From: Pseudoduganella lurida
Lineage (GTDB): Bacteria; Pseudomonadota; Gammaproteobacteria; Burkholderiales; Burkholderiaceae_D
Direction of reading: 5' to 3'
NCBI RefSeq assembly: GCF_007830455.1
Contig: NZ_VLLB01000007.1
Coordinates: forward strand, 1 to 64,000
Length of the DNA: 64,000 bases
Shown here: in pieces, positions 48,272 through 57,242 of the stretch
Layout: the number at the start of each line of letters is the position of its first letter
How positions within the stretch are numbered: position 1 is the first letter of the stretch
Position numbers and translations under genes: made by a program
Notes under the pieces: generated by a model
What the model was told of the DNA's origin: nothing
Database searches by the model: none
The model's input: the letters and a program-made list of their open reading frames with translations, nothing else

Positions 48272-49074
48272 AGGCCACCAAGATGTTCCGCGCCGCGGAA
48301 AAACCCGTGCTGGAAGATGAAGACGCCGGTGCCACGCCGCTGTGCAGCGGTGATGCCAAGGCCGACAAGAAGGTCGGCAAGGCGCTCCACAAGGAAATCG
48401 CCACGCTGCAGGAGATGCTGTACGCGGAGCGCAACCGCAAGGTGCTGGTCGTGCTGCAGGGCGTCGACTGCTCCGGCAAGGACGGCACCGTGCACCGCCT
48501 GTTCAGCAAGATCAATCCGATGGGCCTGCGGCCGGTGCGCTTCGACGTGCCGACTTCCGCCGACCTGGCGCGCGACTTCCTGTGGCGCGTGCACCTGCAG
48601 GTGCCGCGCACGGGCGAGATCGCCGTCTTCAACCGCAGCCACTACGAGGACGTGCTGCATCCGGTTGTCTACGGCACGCTCGATGCGGGCGCGATGGCGC
48701 ACCGCTACGCGCAGATCCGCGACTTCGAACGCATGCTGGCCGAATCGGGCACGGTGCTGCTGAAGGTCTTCCTGCACATCTCGAAGGACGAACAGCGCCG
48801 CCGCCTGCAGGACCGCATCGACGATCCCGAGAAGCACTGGAAGTTCGACCCGTCCGACCTGAAGCACAGGGAACAATGGGACGCCTTCCACGCCGCCTAC
48901 GAAACGGCCATCATGGAAACCGATGCGCCGCACGCGCCGTGGTACATCGTCCCCGCCGACTCGAAGCCCCACCGCGACATCGCCGTCGCCACGCTGCTCG
49001 CCGAAACCCTCCGCGGCATGCACCTCGCCTTCCCGCCGGGCGACCCGAAGCTGGCCAAGCTGAAGGTCAAATAA
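48268..49074 (+). CDS. polyphosphate kinase 2 family protein (polyphosphate:nucleotide phosphotransferase)
   Basis: A 268-aa P-loop kinase. Walker A GVDCSGKDGTVHRLF near 67-81, lid-region VFNRSHYEDVLHPVV, Arg-rich RRRLQDRIDDPEKHWKFDPSD. PPK2 enzymes phosphorylate NDP or NMP from polyphosphate; which subclass is not certain, the size fits class I or III. ATG48268 overlaps the LysR stop (ATGA); the open frame upstream lies inside the LysR gene. Link to galactose use is not obvious. Confidence 0.92.
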   Translation: MKATKMFRAAEKPVLEDEDAGATPLCSGDAKADKKVGKALHKEIATLQEMLYAERNRKVLVVLQGVDCSGKDGTVHRLFSKINPMGLRPVRFDVPTSADLARDFLWRVHLQVPRTGEIAVFNRSHYEDVLHPVVYGTLDAGAMAHRYAQIRDFERMLAESGTVLLKVFLHISKDEQRRRLQDRIDDPEKHWKFDPSDLKHREQWDAFHAAYETAIMETDAPHAPWYIVPADSKPHRDIAVATLLAETLRGMHLAFPPGDPKLAKLKVK

Positions 49075-49094
49075 CCCGATTTACTGCCGAGCTC

Positions 49095-49233
49095 GTGTCC
49101 CGCTTTGGGGTCAGGCGTAGTGACACGAACTGAGCATTAGGGGCTCGCACGCTGGTTCTCCAGAGCGGGCCCATGCCGAAAAGCGCCCTACTGACGAGCT
49201 CGTGTCACTACGCCTGACCCCATTGTGTGACAC
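49095..49233. repeat. REPIN-like inverted pair 1
   Basis: Two 32-bp elements in opposite orientation, 49095-49126 and 49202-49233, each containing GGGGTCAGGCGTAGTGACAC (or its complement) and bounded by GTGTC/GACAC. Start-to-start distance 107 bp. The spacer is unlike that of the second pair at 63 kb, while the terminal elements are nearly identical: the hallmark of REP doublets moved by a RAYT transposase. No such transposase is in the window. Confidence 0.85.
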
Positions 49234-49390
49234 GAGCTGAGCAATGTCGTGGTGCCTGGAAGGAATGCGGCTCTGCATGGTCGCATCGTTGCACGGGCGC
49301 GGAGCTGCGCTCCACGAAACCCCCGCTCCACCCCCATGGTGTGACACGAGCTCAGCAATGTCCTGGTGCCTGGCACCAGGACACGGGCTC
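49225..49390. repeat. additional repeat copies between PPK2 and gabD
   Basis: GTGTGACACGAGCT(C/G)AGCAATGTC(C/G)TGGTGCCTGG occurs at about 49225-49258 and again at 49339-49372; the second continues into GGCACCAGGACACGGGCTC, related to 14591-14647 and 95-117. With the pair above, this fills most of the 387-bp gap 49075-49461; the last 70 bp should hold the gabD promoter. Confidence 0.75.
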
Positions 49391-49461
49391 TGCCATTTGG
49401 CGTGTCTGCAAGGTCTGCCGTGCTATGGCATAGTTGTTGTCTTGCTTACATGGAGATGACC

Positions 49462-50916
49462 ATGCAACTGAAGGATCAAAGTCTGTTGCGCCAACAGGCG
49501 TATATCGATGGGCAATGGGTGGATGCCGATGGTGCCGCCACCATTGCCGTCACCAATCCCGCCACCGGCGAGCAGCTGGGCACCGTGCCGAACATGGGTG
49601 CCGACGAGACGCGCCGCGCCATCGAGGCGGCCAGCAAGGCCTGGTCGGCGTGGAAGAAGCTGACCGCCCAGGCCCGCGCGGCCATCCTGCGCAAGTGGTA
49701 CGAGCTGATCGTCGAGAACGCCGACGACCTGGCCCTGCTGATGACCACCGAGCAGGGCAAGCCGCTGGCCGAGGCGAAGGGCGAAGTCACGTCCGGCGCC
49801 GGCTTCATCGAATGGTTCGCCGAGGAAGCCAAGCGCGTCGCCGGCGACACGCTGCAGTCGCCCTGGCAGGACAAGCGCATCATCGTGACGAAGGAGCCGA
49901 TCGGCGTGTGCGCCGCGATCACGCCGTGGAACTTCCCGATCGCGATGATCACCCGCAAGGCCGGTCCCGCGCTGGCGGCCGGTTGCCCGATGGTGCTGAA
50001 GCCCGCCGAAGCCACGCCGTTCTGCGCGCTGGCGCTGGCCGTGCTGGCCGAACGGGCCGGCGTGCCGCCGGGCGTGTTCTCCGTCGTCACCGGTGCGCCG
50101 AAGGAAATCGGTGCCGAGATGTGCGCCAACCCGGTCGTGCGCAAGCTGTCGTTCACGGGTTCCACGGCCGTGGGCGCGCTGCTGATGCAGCAGTGCGCAC
50201 CCACCATCAAGAAGCTGTCGCTGGAACTGGGCGGCAATGCGCCGTTCATCGTGTTCGACGATGCCGACCTGGATGCCGCCGTGGAAGGCGCGATCGCCTC
50301 GAAATACCGTAATGCCGGCCAGACCTGCGTGTGCGCGAATCGCCTGTACGTGCAGGATGGCGTGTACGACGCGTTCGCCGAGAAGTTCACGGCCGCCGTC
50401 AACAAACTGAAGGTCGGCAACGGCGTGGAGCAGGGCGTCACGCAGGGCCCGCTGATCGACGAGAAGGCGGTGCGCAAGGTCGAGCAGCACGTGGCCGATG
50501 CGCTGGCCAAGGGCGGCCGCCTGCTGACGGGCGGTCATCGCCATGCGCTGGGCCACAGCTTCTTCGAGCCCACCGTGATCGCCGATGCCACGAGCGACAT
50601 GGTGGTCGCCGATGAAGAGACCTTCGGCCCGCTGGCGCCGCTGTTCCGTTTCAAGACGGACGACGAAGCCGTGGCCCTGGCCAACGCCAGCGAGTTCGGC
50701 CTCGCTTCCTACTTCTACTCGCGCGACATCGGCCGCGTGTGGCGCATCGCCGAGGGGCTCGAATCCGGCATGGTGGGCGTCAACACGGGCCTGATCTCGA
50801 CGGAAGTGGCGCCGTTCGGCGGCGTCAAGCAGTCCGGCCTGGGCCGCGAAGGCTCGAAGTACGGCATCGAGGACTACCTGGTCGTGAAATACATCTGCCT
50901 CGGCCTGGGCCAGTAA
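49462..50916 (+). CDS. gabD: NAD(P)-dependent succinate-semialdehyde dehydrogenase
   Basis: A 484-aa aldehyde dehydrogenase of the GabD branch, oxidising succinate semialdehyde to succinate (GABA and polyamine breakdown). WNFPIAMITRKAGPALAAGC, KLSFTGSTAVG, catalytic Glu in LELGGNAPFIVF and Cys in NAGQTCVCANR are present; C-terminal FGGVKQSGLGREGSKYG. GGAGATGACC precedes ATG49462. No gabT nearby. Convergent with the PHB-depolymerase-type gene, 4 bp between stops. Confidence 0.92.
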   Translation: MQLKDQSLLRQQAYIDGQWVDADGAATIAVTNPATGEQLGTVPNMGADETRRAIEAASKAWSAWKKLTAQARAAILRKWYELIVENADDLALLMTTEQGKPLAEAKGEVTSGAGFIEWFAEEAKRVAGDTLQSPWQDKRIIVTKEPIGVCAAITPWNFPIAMITRKAGPALAAGCPMVLKPAEATPFCALALAVLAERAGVPPGVFSVVTGAPKEIGAEMCANPVVRKLSFTGSTAVGALLMQQCAPTIKKLSLELGGNAPFIVFDDADLDAAVEGAIASKYRNAGQTCVCANRLYVQDGVYDAFAEKFTAAVNKLKVGNGVEQGVTQGPLIDEKAVRKVEQHVADALAKGGRLLTGGHRHALGHSFFEPTVIADATSDMVVADEETFGPLAPLFRFKTDDEAVALANASEFGLASYFYSRDIGRVWRIAEGLESGMVGVNTGLISTEVAPFGGVKQSGLGREGSKYGIEDYLVVKYICLGLGQ

Positions 50917-50920
50917 GCGC

Positions 50921-52003
50921 TCAGAAATCGCGCACGGCGGCCCGTTCCGGCGCCGTGCCGGTCCCCGTCAGGCGTTCCGTCATCCTCTTGATGGCCGCCA
51001 TCTGCCGGCCGCTTTTGACCGCGTAATCCCGGTCGTCATAGCTGAACCAGTCCCAGCACGCGTTGGGATTGGCGAACGTGAGCGGCGCGGCCTGCGGATA
51101 GAGCACCACGATGCGGTTCGTGTCGGCCCAGCGGTTGTAGCCGGCATGGCGGATGTGCACGTCGCCGATCAGCGCGGCCGTCTGCTTGCAGCCGTGGAAG
51201 GCCACGTGCAGGCGGCAGCCGGCGGCATCGCCCTCGCATCCGGGCGGCACGTACAGCCAGCCCTTGTCCGCCATGCCGTGGCTGGTGGGATTGGCGAGAA
51301 ACTCCTCCTGGTCGAATTCCACGAAGCGTCCCGCCGGGTCGCCTTCCGATTTCGGCAGCAGCGGCCCGTAGATCCATTGCAGGAGCTCACCTGCGCCATC
51401 CACGGCGCAATTGCTGATGTACGGTGAGCCGAGGTTGGCGCACGGATTGCCGAAGCTGTCCGTGGGAATGGTGTGCTCGGCGCGGATGTCGCTGCGGTAG
51501 CGGATGTTCTCCGGCGCGGTGTAGTGCCGGTAGTAGCGTTCCAGGTCGTTCATCACGGGCATCGGCACCACGCTGTCGGCGCGGCCCGAGAACAGCCAGA
51601 TGCGCTGCCGGGCCAGGTTGGCCGGGGCATCGATCTCGCCATCGCTGGCGTAGCGGTCGGTGGTGTCGATCAGGTCCGGGATATTGGTGCCACCGGGCGT
51701 GACGGCGCACCAGGGCGTGCCGGTGGTGCAGCTGCAGATCATGGTGGCGATGGTGACATTGCCGCGCGAGCAGTTGTACGGCCCGCCCGCGATGATGCCG
51801 GCGCCGACGACGCTGGCGGAATAGGCGACATCGAACTGCACCGCCATGAAGCCGCCCGAGGACAGGCCGGAGACGGACAGCTGGTCCGCCTTCAGCGCCG
51901 GCAGCGGCGTGGTCTGTGCCTGCGCGGTCCCCATGGCCAGCGCGAACAGAAGCGTGAGGAAGGTGCCAAGGAGGCGGCCGGGGCATGTCGTGGCGTGCTT
52001 CAT
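50921..52003 (-). CDS. secreted PHB-depolymerase-type esterase
   Basis: A 360-aa alpha/beta hydrolase with a Sec signal (FLTLLFALAMGTAQAQ). Lipase box GLSSGGFMAVQF near 58-69; other family segments: CSRGNVTIATMIC, IWLFSGRADSVVPMPVMND (Asp region), LHVAFHGCKQT (oxyanion) and NRWADTNRIVVLYPQ. It resembles extracellular or periplasmic PHB depolymerases without the substrate-binding domain. ATG52003 has GGGAG upstream. Could feed the 3HB-oligomer hydrolase pathway at 12.4 kb. Confidence 0.85.
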   Translation of the reverse strand: MKHATTCPGRLLGTFLTLLFALAMGTAQAQTTPLPALKADQLSVSGLSSGGFMAVQFDVAYSASVVGAGIIAGGPYNCSRGNVTIATMICSCTTGTPWCAVTPGGTNIPDLIDTTDRYASDGEIDAPANLARQRIWLFSGRADSVVPMPVMNDLERYYRHYTAPENIRYRSDIRAEHTIPTDSFGNPCANLGSPYISNCAVDGAGELLQWIYGPLLPKSEGDPAGRFVEFDQEEFLANPTSHGMADKGWLYVPPGCEGDAAGCRLHVAFHGCKQTAALIGDVHIRHAGYNRWADTNRIVVLYPQAAPLTFANPNACWDWFSYDDRDYAVKSGRQMAAIKRMTERLTGTGTAPERAAVRDF

Positions 52004-52213
52004 GTGAACTCCCATGCGATGGTGGCGGATCACGGTGTTGAAAAAGCCGGCGCGGGAAGAGCGCGAAATCCAGGGAAAAAGTCTAGATCGGGAAGGATCG
52101 CGAAGTTCAGGAAAAGTTTCTCAAAAACGTAGGCAAAGTTTAGACAAGGTAAGCGGTACGGCGGCACGGGAGTGACTTACAATGACTCTTCGTTCACGAC
52201 ATCCGGGTTCATC

Positions 52214-52831
52214 ATGACTTCCCCCTTCAGGTTCGCGGCCCTGTCCGCATTCGGTATCGCCTCCGGCCTGCTGGCCAGCACGGCCGCGTTCGCGCAGCAG
52301 ACGCCGGCCAAGGTGTCGGCGCCGGTTACCACCACGGCCGGCGCGAAGAGCTGCCCCGCCGTGCTGCACCAGACGTTCAAGCGCCTGCAGGACGAAACGC
52401 CGCAGGATCTGTGCCAGTACGCCGGCAAGGTCGTCCTCGTCGTCAACACGGCCAGCTATTGCGGCTACACGAAGCAGTACGAAGGCCTGGAAGCGCTGTA
52501 CAGCAAGTACGCACCCCAGGGCCTGGTGGTGCTGGGCTTCCCGTCGAACGATTTCGGCAACCAGGAACCCGGCTCGGCGAAGGAAATTGCCGAGTTCTGC
52601 TACAACACCTACGGCGTGAAGTTCCCCATGTTCGCCAAGACGCCGGTGACGGGTGCGGCAGCCAACCCGCTGTACGCCAGCCTGATCAAGTCGACCGGCA
52701 AGGCGCCCGGCTGGAACTTCCATAAATACCTGATCGGCCGCGATGGCAAGGTGATCGACAACTTCCCGAGCAAGGTCACGCCGCAGGACAAGAACCTGGT
52801 CGGCGCGATCGAGAAGGCGCTGGCGTCGTAA
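52214..52831 (+). CDS. periplasmic glutathione peroxidase-family protein
   Basis: A 205-aa thiol peroxidase with a Sec signal (FAALSAFGIASGLLASTAAFAQQ). Active-site Cys in NTASYCGYTKQY (Cys in place of Sec), Gln/Asn in GFPSNDFGNQEPG, and Trp in WNFHKYLIGRDG complete the catalytic set. Export to the periplasm is less usual for this family. Reductant probably thioredoxin-like. ATG52214 chosen for the signal peptide. Confidence 0.92.
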   Translation: MTSPFRFAALSAFGIASGLLASTAAFAQQTPAKVSAPVTTTAGAKSCPAVLHQTFKRLQDETPQDLCQYAGKVVLVVNTASYCGYTKQYEGLEALYSKYAPQGLVVLGFPSNDFGNQEPGSAKEIAEFCYNTYGVKFPMFAKTPVTGAAANPLYASLIKSTGKAPGWNFHKYLIGRDGKVIDNFPSKVTPQDKNLVGAIEKALAS

Positions 52832-52850
52832 TCCTGTCTTGCCACCTGGT

Positions 52851-52867
52851 CGGACCCGCCGGGTCCG
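52851..52867. terminator. possible terminator after the peroxidase gene
   Basis: CGGACCC-GCC-GGGTCCG stem 20 bp after the stop; no T-run, so weak evidence. Confidence 0.35.
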
Positions 52868-52921
52868 CCCCCGGCCCATGCTTTCGGGTTTTGCATCGAA
52901 CCGCCGGCACCCGGCCGGGCG

Positions 52922-53314
52922 CTACGCCGTCACCAGCCCGAACCCTTCGTCGAGCCAGCCCGTCACGCCGCCGGCCATGATCTTCACGGGCCGCCCCAGC
53001 CGCGCCAGCCGGATGGCGGCCCGCGCCGCGCCGTTGCAGTGCGGCCCGGCGCAGTACGTGACGAATACCGTCCCGGCCGGGTAGTGCGCCAGCTTCGAGC
53101 CGATGATCTTGCGGTGCGCCAGGTCCACCGCCCCCGGCACGTGGCCCCGTTCGTACTGCGCCGTGCCGCGCACATCGAGCAGCACGAAATCCTGCGCCGG
53201 CGTGCCCAGCACGCTGTGCACATCCCAGCAGTCCGTCTCGAATTCCAGCAAGCCCCCGAAATGGGCCAGCGCCGCTTCGGCCGGCGCGGCCGGTACTTCC
53301 GTCACGATCGACAT
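52922..53314 (-). CDS. rhodanese-like sulfurtransferase
   Basis: A 130-aa single rhodanese domain: DFVLLDVRGTAQYERGHVPGAVDLAHRKI (read in parts) and the active loop TYCAGPHCNGAARAA with catalytic Cys. ATG53314 lies 6 bp after GGAGG. Divergent from the ftrA-like regulator with 92 bp between; the same pairing occurs in other proteobacteria, suggesting the regulator controls it. Confidence 0.92.
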   Translation of the reverse strand: MSIVTEVPAAPAEAALAHFGGLLEFETDCWDVHSVLGTPAQDFVLLDVRGTAQYERGHVPGAVDLAHRKIIGSKLAHYPAGTVFVTYCAGPHCNGAARAAIRLARLGRPVKIMAGGVTGWLDEGFGLVTA

Positions 53315-53406
53315 CGTCATCCTCCAGTGGTTGGGAAGCTTCATTGTCGGCAACCGCGGACTGGCGCGGCAGTGGCGCGCTTGCCAACCTGCGTTAAGAT
53401 CGCGCC

Positions 53407-54375
53407 ATGGACAAACCTCATCTGGTGGTGGCGCTGGCCTACGACGGCCTGTGCACCTTCGAATTCGGCTGCACCGTCGAACTGTTCGCGCTCGACCGGC
53501 CCGAGCTGGGCGTGCCGTGGTACGACTTCGCCGTCTGCGCGGTGGAGAAGGGTCCGATCCGTGCCGCCGGCGGCATCACCGTGCAGGCCCGCTACGCGCC
53601 CGGCCTGCTGAAGCAGGCGGACACGATCGTGATCCCCGGCTGGCGGGGCGCCGATGCCGAACCGCCGCCCGCGCTGCTCAAGGCCCTGCGCGCCGCCCAT
53701 GCGCGGGGTGCGCGCCTGTGCTCGATCTGTTCCGGCGTGTTCGTGCTGGCCGCGGCCGGCGTACTCGATGGCCAGCGTGCCACCACGCACTGGCGTTATG
53801 CCGAGCGCCTGGCGCAGCGCTATCCGTCGATCGGGGTGGAAGCCGATGCGCTGTACATCGACAATGGCCAGGTGATCACGTCGGCCGGTTCGGCGGCGGG
53901 CCTGGACATGCTGCTGCACCTGGTGCGGCGCGATTACGGCGCGAAGGTGGGCAACCTGGTGGCGCAGCGGCTGGTGCTGCCGGCGCACCGGGACGGCGGA
54001 CAGGCGCAGTTCCTGCCGCGGCCCATGCCGGCCGATGAAGCGGGCCGCGTGTCGCGGCTGATGGACTGGCTGCGGCGTCATGCCGCGCAGCCGCACACGA
54101 TCGCATCGATGGCCGAGCGGGCGGCGATGAGCCCGCGCACGCTGCAGCGCCAGTTCCGCGCGACGGCGGGGATGGGACCGGGCGAATGGCTGATCCGCGA
54201 GCGCGTGGCGCTGGCAAAGGAGCTGCTGGAATCGCCGCTGCCGCTGGCGCAGGTGGCCGAGCGGGCCGGCTTCGGCTCCGGCGAGGCGCTGCGCCACCAT
54301 TTCCGCCGCCTGCTCGCCACCACGCCGGGCGCTTACCGGAAAGCATTCCTTGTTATCGGCGCGGGTGACGGCTAA
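53407..54375 (+). CDS. ftrA: GlxA/FtrA-type AraC-family regulator with DJ-1/PfpI domain
   Basis: A 322-aa two-domain regulator. N-terminal DJ-1/PfpI fold (LVVALAYDGLCTFEFGCTVE, and the nucleophile-elbow-like ARLCSICSGVFVLAAAG near 100), C-terminal AraC double helix-turn-helix (IASMAERAAMSPRTLQRQFR, LAQVAERAGFGSGEALRHHF). Closely resembles proteins annotated FtrA. Divergent from the rhodanese gene, which may be its target. Confidence 0.88.
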   Translation: MDKPHLVVALAYDGLCTFEFGCTVELFALDRPELGVPWYDFAVCAVEKGPIRAAGGITVQARYAPGLLKQADTIVIPGWRGADAEPPPALLKALRAAHARGARLCSICSGVFVLAAAGVLDGQRATTHWRYAERLAQRYPSIGVEADALYIDNGQVITSAGSAAGLDMLLHLVRRDYGAKVGNLVAQRLVLPAHRDGGQAQFLPRPMPADEAGRVSRLMDWLRRHAAQPHTIASMAERAAMSPRTLQRQFRATAGMGPGEWLIRERVALAKELLESPLPLAQVAERAGFGSGEALRHHFRRLLATTPGAYRKAFLVIGAGDG

Positions 54376-54431
54376 TCTGTGTGGGCCGGTGACTGCCGGT
54401 CAATCCGTGTTTCCACCCTGAGGAGGAAGAG

Positions 54432-54791
54432 ATGCCTTACGTCGATGGTTTCGTCACCCCGGTCAAGAAGGACAAGATCGAAGCATACCGCGCCCACGCC
54501 GAACTGGCCGGCGGCATCTGGCGCGAGCACGGCGCGCTGGAATTCCACGAATGTATCGCGGACGATGTGCAGCCCGGCAAAGTCACGTCTTTTCCACAGG
54601 CCGTGCAGCTGCAGGAAGACGAGGTGGTGTTCTTCTCGTGGATCGTCTACAACTCGCGTGCCGAGCGCGATGCCATCAACGACAAGGTGATGAACGATCC
54701 GCGCCTGGCGGACATGATGGACCCGGCCAACTTTCCCTTCGACGGCAAGCGCATGTTCTGGGGCGGCTTCGAATCGTTCGTCAGCCTGTAA
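54432..54791 (+). CDS. DUF1428 (YbaA-like) protein
   Basis: A 119-aa dimeric alpha/beta-barrel-like protein: YVDGFVTPVKKDKIEAYRAHA at the N-terminus and FPFDGKRMFWGGFESFV at the C-terminus are the family ends. Function unknown. GAGGAGGAAGAG ribosome-binding site. Converges on pabB. Confidence 0.93.
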   Translation: MPYVDGFVTPVKKDKIEAYRAHAELAGGIWREHGALEFHECIADDVQPGKVTSFPQAVQLQEDEVVFFSWIVYNSRAERDAINDKVMNDPRLADMMDPANFPFDGKRMFWGGFESFVSL

Positions 54792-54799
54792 TCAAGCTC

Positions 54800-56617
54800 T
54801 CATGAGGCCAGCGTCGCACGCAGCGCGCCACGCAGCGCGTTGCAGACGACGATCTCCTCGGCCCGCGCCAGCATGGCGCGCGTGATCACCGCCTCCCGCG
54901 CCGCCCACGCATCGAGCACCACGCCCCGCATCACGCCGGGCAGCAGGCCGCTGGCCAGCGGCGGCGTGAGCCAGCTGCCGTCAAGGCGCACGAACACGCT
55001 GCTGCGTCCGCCCTCCGTCAGCTCGCCGCGCTCGTTGAAGAACAGCTGGTCGAACGCGCCCTGTGCCTCGGCCGCGCGCCAGGCCGCGTCATAGCGGGTC
55101 CGCAGCGTGGTCTTGTGGCGCAGGAACAGGTCGGAAGACGTGGTGGGCTCCGGCGCCAGCAGCACGCGCACGGGCTGCTGGACCGGCTGCAGTTCGCCGC
55201 TCTGCACGGCAAACGCGCCGGCCCCGTTCAGCGCGAGGCGCAGCCGGTGCGGCACGCCGGCCGGCAGTGCGCCGCAGGCCATCGCCAGGTAGGCGCGCGC
55301 GGCCGCCTCGTCCCAGCGGAAGCCGAAGTAACGGGCCGAGCGCGCCAGCCGCGCCAGGTGCGGCTCCAGGTGCCGCACCCCCTGTTCGCGGGTGGCGTAC
55401 ATCGTCTCGAACAGTTCGAAGTCGTTCGACAGTCCCGTGAGGAAGCGCGCCTTCAGCCGGCATTCCGCATATTCGTCCGCAGGCACGCTGTCGTACACGA
55501 TGCCGGCGCCGACACCCAGCTCGCCACGGCGTACGCCATGTTCCGGTGGCTGCAGCACGAGGGTGCGGATCGGCACGTTCAGGCAGAAGTCGGGAACCGA
55601 CTGCCCGGGGGCCAGCGGATCGAACCAGCCGATGGCACCCGTGTACAGGGCGCGCGGCGCGCTCTCCAGTTCGGCGATGATCTCCATCGCGCGCCGCTTC
55701 GGCGCGCCGGTGATCGAGCCGCACGGGTACAGCGCCGCGAAGATGCCGGCCAGCGTCGCATCGGCGCGCAGTTGCGCCTGCACGGTGGACGTCATCTGCA
55801 GCACGCTGCTGTAGCGCTGCACGTCGAACAGCGCCGGCACGTGTACCGAGCCGGTCACCGCCACGCGGCCCACGTCGTTGCGCAGCAGGTCGACGATCAT
55901 CAGGTTTTCCGCGCGGTTCTTCGGATCGGCGGCCAGGGCGCGGGCGCGGCGCGCATTCTCTGCGTCGACGTCGGCGTGCTGGCCGGGCAGGGCGGCCGGC
56001 GCCGTGCCCTTCATCGGCCGCGCCGTCAGCGTGCCGGCCGCATGGCGCACGAACAGCTCCGGCGACAGTGACAGTACTGCGCCGCCATCCTCCGTCAGCA
56101 CCAGTGCGCCGTAGGGCACGGGCTGGCGGGCGCGCAGCCGCTGGTACAGGGCGTACGGCGAACCGAAGGCGTCGAAGCGCAGCCGGTAGGTGTAGTTGAC
56201 CTGGTAGGTGTCGCCGGCGGCGATGTAGTCGCGGATGCGGTCGATCGCGGCCGTGAACGCCGGCTCGTCCACATTGTCCTGCACGCCGGCGATGCCGGCC
56301 ACCGCGTCGCCGGCCCGTTCCGCCAGCCATGCCGCCACGTCGGTACCGGTGAGCTGCGCGCAGTCCCGGAACAGCATCACCTCTGCCAGTGGCCGGTCCG
56401 CTGCGGGGGAAGGAATGCCGACGATGTGGTGGCCCAGCTCATACGCGCACAGCGCCACGCCGTACAGGCCCTGTGCCAGCGCCGCGTGCAGCTCGTCCAG
56501 CATTGCCGGCCATGCCGCGTAGTCCGTGCAGCGCAGCGTGCGCACGTGGCTTGTGAGCAGCCGCGAATGGCCATCGGCACCGGCGTCGTCCAGCAGGGCG
56601 AAAGGGGTGGCGTGCAT
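54800..56617 (-). CDS. pabB: aminodeoxychorismate synthase component I fused to aminodeoxychorismate lyase (PabB-PabC)
   Basis: A 605-aa fusion for folate (p-aminobenzoate) synthesis. Residues 1 to about 370 are PabB: SFSPELF-like LSLSPELFVR, MKGTAP, AENLMIVDLLRNDVGRVA, PCGSITGAPKRRAMEIIAELE. Residues about 380-605 are a class-IV PLP lyase (PabC): LFETMYATREQGVRHLEPHL, and LFFNERGELTEGGRSSVFVR with AEEIVVCNALRG. The glutaminase subunit PabA is not in the window. ATG56617 was chosen over TTG56629. Downstream of slmA by 16 bp, so probably co-transcribed. Confidence 0.93.
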   Translation of the reverse strand: MHATPFALLDDAGADGHSRLLTSHVRTLRCTDYAAWPAMLDELHAALAQGLYGVALCAYELGHHIVGIPSPAADRPLAEVMLFRDCAQLTGTDVAAWLAERAGDAVAGIAGVQDNVDEPAFTAAIDRIRDYIAAGDTYQVNYTYRLRFDAFGSPYALYQRLRARQPVPYGALVLTEDGGAVLSLSPELFVRHAAGTLTARPMKGTAPAALPGQHADVDAENARRARALAADPKNRAENLMIVDLLRNDVGRVAVTGSVHVPALFDVQRYSSVLQMTSTVQAQLRADATLAGIFAALYPCGSITGAPKRRAMEIIAELESAPRALYTGAIGWFDPLAPGQSVPDFCLNVPIRTLVLQPPEHGVRRGELGVGAGIVYDSVPADEYAECRLKARFLTGLSNDFELFETMYATREQGVRHLEPHLARLARSARYFGFRWDEAAARAYLAMACGALPAGVPHRLRLALNGAGAFAVQSGELQPVQQPVRVLLAPEPTTSSDLFLRHKTTLRTRYDAAWRAAEAQGAFDQLFFNERGELTEGGRSSVFVRLDGSWLTPPLASGLLPGVMRGVVLDAWAAREAVITRAMLARAEEIVVCNALRGALRATLAS

Positions 56618-56633
56618 CGTTTCGGTCAAATCG

Positions 56634-57209
56634 TCATCCCAGCAGCAGCGCGATCTGCACGCCGGTTTCCCGGCCGGGAACGAGCTTGAAGCCGCTCTTG
56701 GCGTAGCGGTGCCAGCGGCCCAGCACGAAGGCCACCAGCAGGTTGGCGCGCGCGGTCACGTCGTCCTCGTGCGCCTGGCCCTCGCTGGCGGCCAAGCGCA
56801 GCGCGCCTTTCAGCGCCAGTTCCACGCGGTCGTAGAACTGGTTCATGCGCTGCTGCAGGCGCTCGTCCTCGCCCACCAGCGCTTCGCCCGTCAGCACGCG
56901 CGTCATGCCGGGGTTGTTCACGGCGAACTGCAGCAGCAGGGCGAGGATGTCGCGCGCCTGCGCCATGCCGTCCTGCTGCCGTTCGGTCGCCTGGTTGATC
57001 AGGCCGAACACGCTCGTCTCGATGAACTCGATCAGGCCTTCGAACATCTGCGCCTTGCTGGCGAAGTGCCGGTACAGCGCCGCTTCGGACACTTCCAGCC
57101 GGCGCGCCAGCGCGGCGGTGGTGATCTTCTCGCCCTTCGGATGCTCGAGCATCGCGGCGAGGGCCTGGAGGATTTGCAGCTTGCGTTGACCGGGCGGTGT
57201 CGTAGCCAT
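56634..57209 (-). CDS. slmA: nucleoid-occlusion factor SlmA (TetR fold)
   Basis: A 191-aa TetR-family protein that binds specific DNA sites and blocks FtsZ ring formation over the chromosome. N-terminal helix-turn-helix ITTAALARRLEVSEAALYRHFASKAQMFEGLI is characteristic of SlmA, as is the C-terminal FVLGRWHRYAKSGFKLVP. Lies between the HAD nucleotidase and pabB genes in a minus-strand operon, a conserved neighbourhood with argB nearby. Confidence 0.95.
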   Translation of the reverse strand: MATTPPGQRKLQILQALAAMLEHPKGEKITTAALARRLEVSEAALYRHFASKAQMFEGLIEFIETSVFGLINQATERQQDGMAQARDILALLLQFAVNNPGMTRVLTGEALVGEDERLQQRMNQFYDRVELALKGALRLAASEGQAHEDDVTARANLLVAFVLGRWHRYAKSGFKLVPGRETGVQIALLLG

Positions 57210-57242
57210 AAGCCTGTTCGGGAGTGGTAGAAAATGAATGCG

